Below are positions 59,312 through 64,000 of a stretch of DNA of 64,000 nucleotides, one piece after another. The stretch comes from Zoogloea sp. 1C4. Its GTDB lineage: Bacteria; Pseudomonadota; Gammaproteobacteria; Burkholderiales; Rhodocyclaceae. The stretch spans positions 1 through 64,000 of the forward strand of contig NZ_SSXU01000017.1 in the NCBI RefSeq assembly GCF_009469605.1, written 5' to 3'. The translations under genes were made by a program, and so were the position numbers. Each line of letters begins with the position of its first letter. The first letter of the stretch is position 1. The notes under the pieces were generated by a model. The model had not been told where the DNA came from and did no database searches. It was given only the letters and a program-made list of their open reading frames with translations.

Positions 59312-59896
59312 ATGATGATCTCCGACATCAAGAGCCGCCCGATCTACCGCGACCTGGCCCCCGAACCCACCGCCAGCGGCCACCTGCTGGTGGTCGAGGG
59401 CGAGACCCTCACCCCGGCCCTGCTGGCCGCCTTCGCCAGCGCCTTCGGGCCGGTGGCGCCGCGGCTCCACATCTGGCTCGTGGGCGGCCCGCAAGACGTG
59501 GGCGCCCACCCGGGCCGACTGTGGCGGCTTGGCAGCCTGGCCGACGTGGAGGACAGCCTCTCCTGCGCCAGCCGCGGTTTCGGCATCGGCGACCGCCTGT
59601 ACGTGAGCGGCACCGAGCCCTTCCTGTGGCGCGTGGCCGAGGCCGCCGGCCATGTGGGTTTCGCCAGCGGGCAGATCCAGCTCCACCACGCCGGCAGCCT
59701 GCGCCGCCGGGTGTGGTGCACCCACTGCCACAGCATCACCGACGACGTGACCACCCACATCGCCGACTGCGCCGGCTGCGGCCGCCACCTGCTGGTGCGC
59801 GACCACTTCTCCCGCCGCCTGGGCGCCTTCATGGGCGTGATGGTGGATGCCGAGGCGCCCGGCCAGGTACCCGCCCGCGAGGAGGTCTTCGCATGA
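59312..59896 (+). CDS. dmmA: DmmA-like subunit of a dimethylamine monooxygenase/oxidative N-demethylase
   Basis: A 194-residue protein matching the DmmA-like family. The N-terminal half is a Rossmann-like domain (LLVVEGETLTPALLAAFASA); the C-terminal half carries a zinc-ribbon: CTHCHSITDDVTTHIADC and GCGRHLL, four cysteines spaced as CxxC...CxxC. In known systems this subunit works with a heme PAS-fold catalytic subunit and an FNR-type reductase, both of which follow here. Overlaps the reductase by 4 nt. Confidence 0.75.
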   Translation: MMISDIKSRPIYRDLAPEPTASGHLLVVEGETLTPALLAAFASAFGPVAPRLHIWLVGGPQDVGAHPGRLWRLGSLADVEDSLSCASRGFGIGDRLYVSGTEPFLWRVAEAAGHVGFASGQIQLHHAGSLRRRVWCTHCHSITDDVTTHIADCAGCGRHLLVRDHFSRRLGAFMGVMVDAEAPGQVPAREEVFA

Positions 59897-60843
59897 TCGG
59901 CGACACCCTCCTGCTGCGGGTGGATGCGGCCACCGCCATCGCCCCCACCCTGCGCCACCTGCGCCTGGTGGCGGCGGACGGCGGCAAGCTGCCCCCGGCC
60001 TCGGCCGGCGCCCATGTGCAGCTCAGCCTCAAGGCCGCGGCGCGCACCCACCGCAACGCCTACTCGCTGGTCAGCCGCCCCGGCGCCCGCGACGCCTACG
60101 AGATCATCGTGCGGCGCGTCGAAGCCTCCCGCGGCGGCTCGGCCTTCATACACGAGCAGCTCGCGGTGGGCGACACCGTCGAGGCCGCGTGGCCGGGCAA
60201 CCTCTTCCCCCCGGTGCGCACCGCCCGCCACCAGCTGATGGTCGCCGGCGGCATCGGCATCACGCCCTTCCTGTCATACCTGGCCGAGTTCGGCCTGAGC
60301 GGCGCGTCCCACGCGCTGCATGTGTGCTGCCGGCCGGACGAACGCGAGGTGTTCGCCCCGTGGCTACCGGAGGGCGCCAATGTGGACTTCCACTGGGACG
60401 CCGACGGCCACCGGCTCGACATCCCCGCCCTCCTCGCCGCCCAGCAGGCCGGCACCCACCTCTACGTGTGCGGCCCGGCGGCCATGAACGATGCGGTGAT
60501 CGCCGCCGCCCGCGACGCCGGCTGGCCCGACAGCCACGTGCATTGCGAGCACTTCGGCACCGCCCTCAGCGGCGGCGAGGCCTTCCGCGCCTTCCTCGCC
60601 CGCTCCGGCATCGAGGTGAGCGTGGGCGAGGACGAGAGCCTGCTCGAAGCCATCGAGCGCGCCGGCGTGGCCGCCCCCTGCCTGTGCCGCGGCGGCGCCT
60701 GCGGCGTATGCGCGACGCCGCTGCTCGAAGGCGACGCCGAACACCGCGACCACTTCCTGTCCCCCACCGAGCGCGAAAGCGGCCGCCTGATCATGCCCTG
60801 CGTATCTCGGGCGCGCTCGGGACGGCTCGTGCTGGACCTGTGA
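59893..60843 (+). CDS. PDR/VanB-type ferredoxin reductase (N-demethylase electron-transfer subunit)
   Basis: A 316-residue flavin/iron-sulfur reductase. The FMN-binding barrel holds RNAYSLVSRPG, the NAD domain MVAGGIGITPFLSYL and VCGPAAMNDAV, and the C-terminal plant-type 2Fe-2S domain shows CLCRGGACGVC followed by a later Cys near CVSRA. It passes electrons from NADH to the heme oxygenase subunit. Coupled to the dmmA-like gene by ATGA; the alpha subunit gene starts 20 bases later. Confidence 0.87.
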   Translation: MIGDTLLLRVDAATAIAPTLRHLRLVAADGGKLPPASAGAHVQLSLKAAARTHRNAYSLVSRPGARDAYEIIVRRVEASRGGSAFIHEQLAVGDTVEAAWPGNLFPPVRTARHQLMVAGGIGITPFLSYLAEFGLSGASHALHVCCRPDEREVFAPWLPEGANVDFHWDADGHRLDIPALLAAQQAGTHLYVCGPAAMNDAVIAAARDAGWPDSHVHCEHFGTALSGGEAFRAFLARSGIEVSVGEDESLLEAIERAGVAAPCLCRGGACGVCATPLLEGDAEHRDHFLSPTERESGRLIMPCVSRARSGRLVLDL

Positions 60844-60863
60844 CCCTGCCCCGGAGACCCATC

Positions 60864-61940
60864 ATGACCCTCGCCTTCAAGCCCGACGAAACCTTCCGCG
60901 GCGACTACACCTACCGCAACAGCGACGCCGCGATCCTGCGTTTCCCCTTCCCCTTCCCGGAAGACCGCTACATGTACAGCGTCAACATCGAGCCGCACAC
61001 CCGCAGCGGCCCGACCGACGTCTTCCGCCGCCCCTTCGACGTGGATGAGCACTACATCGCCGAATGTCGCGACAAGGCCATCACGCTGGAGCGCGACCCC
61101 AGCCGCTGCCAGGCCCTGCCCCACATGATGCTGGCCCAGTGGGACACCCTCGAGCTGCTGATGGAGAGCCTCGCCGCCGATTACCCGGCCCACTTCGCCC
61201 TCATCAAGGAAGGCGACGACTTCGGCAGTCGGTGGACGTGGATCAACCGCCCGCTGGGCATCGAGCAGAGCTTCATCTTCGGCAACCCCGACACCCTACC
61301 CTGCGAGCCCTTCGAGTACATCACCCGCCAGGCCCAGGGCGACTTCGCCATCTGCGACCAGCGCGACAACAACCTCTTCATGGACGCCGGGATGGTCACC
61401 TCCCAGGCCGACTGGTCGCTGGCGTTCGACGTGGGCATGAGCTTCATGGAATGGCACGGCCCGGTGCCCCTGGCCCACCAGGCCGGCGTCTTCGAGCGGG
61501 CGCTGAAGTTCCTGCTGATGCTTCGCCTGGGCCAGCCGATGCGCCGCCTCAACTGGACGATGACCATCAACCCGCGCCTCGACACCTCGCCCGAGAGCTA
61601 CCCCGAGTGGGGCCCGGACCGCGCCAGCCTCACCCCGGACAACATCGGCCGCAAGCTGCACCTGCGCGTCGAGCTGCAGACCCTGTGGCGGCTCCCCCGC
61701 AGCAACGCGATCCTGTTCCCGATCCGCTGCTACCTCGCCTCCCTCGACGAGCTGGCCCGCGTGCCCAAGTGGGGCGCCCGCCTTCACCGGGTGCTCTCCA
61801 CGCTGCCGCCAGAGCTCGTCGACTACAAGGGCCTCACCCGCTTCCTGCCCACCGCGCTGGACTGGCTCGCCGCCCACGACGACGGCCGCGAGCTGCCCAT
61901 CGGCATCGAGCCGGGCATCGCCACCCTGACACCGCGCTGA
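60864..61940 (+). CDS. Heme-dependent oxidative N-demethylase alpha subunit family (DUF3445)
   Basis: A 358-residue protein of the DUF3445 family, in which a PAS-like fold binds heme and oxidatively demethylates a secondary amine such as dimethylamine. Visible features: MYSVNIEPHTRSGPTDVFR, AQWDTLELLMESLAADYPA, FALIKEGDDFGSR, and NWTMTINPRLDTSPESY with LHLRVELQTLWRLPRSNAI. The exact heme ligand cannot be assigned by eye. GGAGA precedes ATG 60864. The following 148 bases hold a REPIN, which splits it from the dehydrogenase-like gene. Confidence 0.85.
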   Translation: MTLAFKPDETFRGDYTYRNSDAAILRFPFPFPEDRYMYSVNIEPHTRSGPTDVFRRPFDVDEHYIAECRDKAITLERDPSRCQALPHMMLAQWDTLELLMESLAADYPAHFALIKEGDDFGSRWTWINRPLGIEQSFIFGNPDTLPCEPFEYITRQAQGDFAICDQRDNNLFMDAGMVTSQADWSLAFDVGMSFMEWHGPVPLAHQAGVFERALKFLLMLRLGQPMRRLNWTMTINPRLDTSPESYPEWGPDRASLTPDNIGRKLHLRVELQTLWRLPRSNAILFPIRCYLASLDELARVPKWGARLHRVLSTLPPELVDYKGLTRFLPTALDWLAAHDDGRELPIGIEPGIATLTPR

Positions 61941-61955
61941 CCTGCCGGGGCGGCG

Positions 61956-62041
61956 GTAGGGGCGACTTCAGTCGCCCAAGGCCTCCACCCAACGGCATGT
62001 CGATGAACCAACCCACGGCGGGCGACTGAAGTCGCCCCTAC
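61956..62041. repeat. REPIN-like inverted pair, TTCA-loop type, second copy
   Basis: GTAG (61956-61959), stem GGGCGAC, loop TTCA, stem GTCGCCC to 61977; the inverted copy is at 62020-62041. Bases 61956-61977 are a perfect inverted repeat of 62020-62041. It keeps the GTAG foot and TTCA loop of the 1062-1134 element, while three stem pairs changed in a compensated way. It sits inside the putative N-demethylase operon. Confidence 0.75.
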
Positions 62042-62088
62042 AGCCCCACCCGAATTCCCTCTCAAACACTCACGCAAAGGAAACCACC

Positions 62089-63471
62089 ATGAACGCACCC
62101 ACCCAGATCACCCCCACCGGCATCGGCGCGGAATGGAGCCCCCAGTGGCTGCTCACCCCCGAGCAGCGCGCCCTGCAGGCCGACCTGATCGCCCTGTGCG
62201 AGACGACCCTGCGCCCCAACGCCATCGAGAGCGACAAGAAGTACATCTACCCGCGCAAGAACTTCGAGGCGCTGGCCTCGATGGGCCTGCTGAGCCTCAC
62301 CATCCCCAAGGAACTCGGCGGCCGCGGCGAGAGCCACGTGTGCGCCGCAATGGTGGTCGAGACCATCGCCCGCTACGGCTGCCCCTCCACCGCCATGTGC
62401 TACACCATGCACCTGGGCGCCTGCGCCGCCGCGCTCTTACGCCACCACGACAACGAACGCCTGAAGGACATCCTGCGCCGCGTGGATGAAGACGTGCTGA
62501 TCGGCACCCTGTCGTATTCCGACCCGGAGACCGGCTCCCACTTCTGGTACCCCATGTCGTCCCGCGCCGAGCGCACCGACAACGGCTGGAAGGTCTTCAA
62601 GAAGGCATCCTGGACCACCTCCGGCGGCTTTGCCGACTGGTACATCATCCAGACCACCTCGCCCGATTTCGGCGGCGACTACTCCAACCTCTCCTGCTTC
62701 CTCGTCACCAAGGACCAGATCCACGCCGACCCGGCCAACTGGGACGGCCTCGGGATGCGCGGCAACCAGTCCGGCCCGATCTCGGTGGATGGCGTCGACA
62801 TCGCCCCGGACGCGCTGGTCGGCCCCATCGGCGACGGCGCAAAATCCAACGACGAAGTGGTTGATCCCTTCTTCCTGGTGTGCTCGTCGGCCTGCTGGAA
62901 CGGCATCTGCCTCGCCGCCATGGACATCACCAAGAACCACACCACCCGCAAGGTGCACAACGACGTGGGCATGCGCGTGGCCGACTACCCGACCATCCAG
63001 GACTACGTGGGCGAGTGCCTGATCGACACCAACGCCAGCCGCAGCTACGTCTATCTCGCCGCCAAGGCGCTGGACGACCTCACCGACGGCTGCGACTGGT
63101 CGGCCCACGCGAAGATCGACCACCTGCCGCGCACCCAGATCCTCAACTGGCTGTGGCAGGTCAAGTTCTTCGCCTCCAAGAACGTCACCTACGTGGTGGA
63201 CAAGATGCTCCACGCCTGCGGCGGCACCGGCTACAAGCCCGCCCTGGGCATCGAGCGCCTGCTGCGCGACGGCAAGGCCGGCTGGGTGATGGGCCCCACC
63301 AACGAGGTGCTGCGCCAGTTCGTCGGCAAGGCCGCGCTGCTCGGCTTCGAGGTGCTGGATTACTGGAACCAGTCGGTCAACCAGCGCGTCCTCAACAACG
63401 AGCTCAAGAAGATGAGCAAGGACGAAAAAGCCGCCTTCGCCGCCAAGCTGCTGGCCGAAGCCCAGGCCTGA
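62089..63471 (+). CDS. Acyl-CoA dehydrogenase-fold protein lacking the catalytic glutamate
   Basis: A 460-residue flavoprotein of the ACAD fold, longer than the usual 380. Fold landmarks: MGLLSLTIPKELGGRGESHV, then GTLSYSDPETGSHFWYP, FKKASWTTSGGFADWYIIQT, and GIERLLRDGKAGWVMGPTNE. The usual YEGTNE with the catalytic Glu reads VMGPTNE here (Gly instead of Glu). The alternative Glu of isovaleryl/long-chain enzymes is Phe in FLVCSSACWNGICLA by eye alignment. Dehydrogenation is thus unlikely. With the flavin reductase that follows, a flavin-dependent monooxygenase or amine N-hydroxylase role fits better. Confidence 0.85.
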   Translation: MNAPTQITPTGIGAEWSPQWLLTPEQRALQADLIALCETTLRPNAIESDKKYIYPRKNFEALASMGLLSLTIPKELGGRGESHVCAAMVVETIARYGCPSTAMCYTMHLGACAAALLRHHDNERLKDILRRVDEDVLIGTLSYSDPETGSHFWYPMSSRAERTDNGWKVFKKASWTTSGGFADWYIIQTTSPDFGGDYSNLSCFLVTKDQIHADPANWDGLGMRGNQSGPISVDGVDIAPDALVGPIGDGAKSNDEVVDPFFLVCSSACWNGICLAAMDITKNHTTRKVHNDVGMRVADYPTIQDYVGECLIDTNASRSYVYLAAKALDDLTDGCDWSAHAKIDHLPRTQILNWLWQVKFFASKNVTYVVDKMLHACGGTGYKPALGIERLLRDGKAGWVMGPTNEVLRQFVGKAALLGFEVLDYWNQSVNQRVLNNELKKMSKDEKAAFAAKLLAEAQA

Positions 63472-63529
63472 CGCAACCCGGGCCGTCCGCCGGGCGGCCC
63501 GCCCCTCCGCCCCCGAAAACGGAGACATC

Positions 63530-64000
63530 ATGACCACCGCCTTCTGCCCCTCCGCGCCAGCCGAGAACCTGCTCAGCGCCCCCTTCGACGCCCGCCTGTT
63601 CCGCCGCGTGCTGGGACTCTTCCCCACCGGCGTCACCATCGTCACCACCTGGGATGCCGACGGCCGGCCGGTTGGCGCCACCGTCAGCTCCTTCAACTCG
63701 GTGTCCCTCACGCCGCCGCTGGTGCTGTTCAGCCTGGCCTGCGAGAGCGCCGCCTGCGAGGTGTTCTCGGGCGGCGGGCCGCTGGCAATCCACGTGCTCG
63801 GCCACGAGCAGGAAGCCCTCTCCAACCGCTTCGCCCGGGGCGGCGCCGAGAAATGGGCCGATCTGGTGTATGGCACAGGCGAGCTGGGCAGCCCGCTGCT
63901 GGAAGGCGCCCTCGCCACCTTCGAATGCGTGCCCTACGCCCGCTACCCCGGCGGCGACCACACCATCTTCGTATGCGAGGTGCGCGGCCTGCGCTTCCGC
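63530..64000 (+). CDS. Flavin reductase domain protein (partial, cut by window end)
   Basis: At least 157 residues of an HpaC-like flavin reductase: FRRVLGLFPTGVTIVTTWDA, GATVSSFNSVSLTPPLVLFS and IHVLGHEQEALSNRFARG. It supplies reduced FMN or FAD to a partner monooxygenase, here most simply the ACAD-fold protein 58 bases upstream. GGAG lies at 63521-63524 before the ATG. The gene runs off the window, so the C-terminus is not seen. Confidence 0.88.
   Translation, partial: MTTAFCPSAPAENLLSAPFDARLFRRVLGLFPTGVTIVTTWDADGRPVGATVSSFNSVSLTPPLVLFSLACESAACEVFSGGGPLAIHVLGHEQEALSNRFARGGAEKWADLVYGTGELGSPLLEGALATFECVPYARYPGGDHTIFVCEVRGLRFR

Overview
The window looks like a chromosomal segment of a high-GC betaproteobacterium, most likely Rhodocyclales (Azoarcus/Thauera-type). 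This is inferred from the strong GC bias at third codon positions, the clusters lptB-rpoN-hpf-ptsN-hprK and ribE-ribBX-ribH-nusB-thiL-pgpA-pncC, a proteobacterial LexA box before recA, and a PEP-CTERM exosortase substrate. No rRNA or tRNA gene and no CRISPR array was seen.

Layout. 1-1145 is accessory, gene-poor DNA: a decayed IS66 transposase tail with its right terminal inverted repeat, a pair of 160-bp inverted repeats carrying a hairpin that covaries between copies, and two REPIN-like inverted pairs with 5' GTAG feet. 1146-9464 is metabolic accessory DNA: an orphan protein, an alpha/beta hydrolase, a LysR/MFS divergent pair followed by two small proteins, and a second LysR divergent from an old-yellow-enzyme/quinone-oxidoreductase operon. 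9511-14250 is one very large CheR-PAS-histidine kinase-receiver hybrid. 14441-15100 holds a tiny exported peptide and a CBS-domain protein.

15216-19858 is a tight riboflavin/nusB/thiL/pgpA/pncC run with 1-4 nt overlaps. 20033-25612 is recA-recX-lptB-rpoN-hpf-ptsN-hprK. recA has a LexA box overlapping its likely promoter, and rapZ does not follow hprK: a PsiF protein does. 26106-31436 has an FHA protein, ttcA, a pteridine-reductase-type SDR, a MidA-like methyltransferase and a hydrolase. 31709-40785 includes a PEP-CTERM protein, a PBP1C homologue whose transpeptidase motifs are gone, cca, a frameshifted NDUFA9-like gene, slt, 5-FCL and oxyR with a candidate operator. 41012-44706 has a lipoprotein DegP-type protease and a TonB receptor.

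44719-51228 is a heavy-metal RND operon (small exported protein, TolC, adaptor, pump, then an atypical PII). 51345-54456 is dacA, ybeD-lipB-lipA. 54583-56503 is a glutathione peroxidase and a PAS-SpoIIE phosphatase.

The most interesting block is 56579-64000. A TorF-type porin is divergent from an APC permease. The permease is followed by a three-gene set resembling the heme-dependent oxidative N-demethylase/dimethylamine monooxygenase system, then by an acyl-CoA-dehydrogenase-fold protein that lacks both usual catalytic glutamates, and by a flavin reductase cut by the window end. Read together, this is a candidate import-and-oxidation pathway for an N-methylated amine or amino acid in which the dehydrogenase-like protein may act as a flavin monooxygenase. 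Its substrate is unknown.
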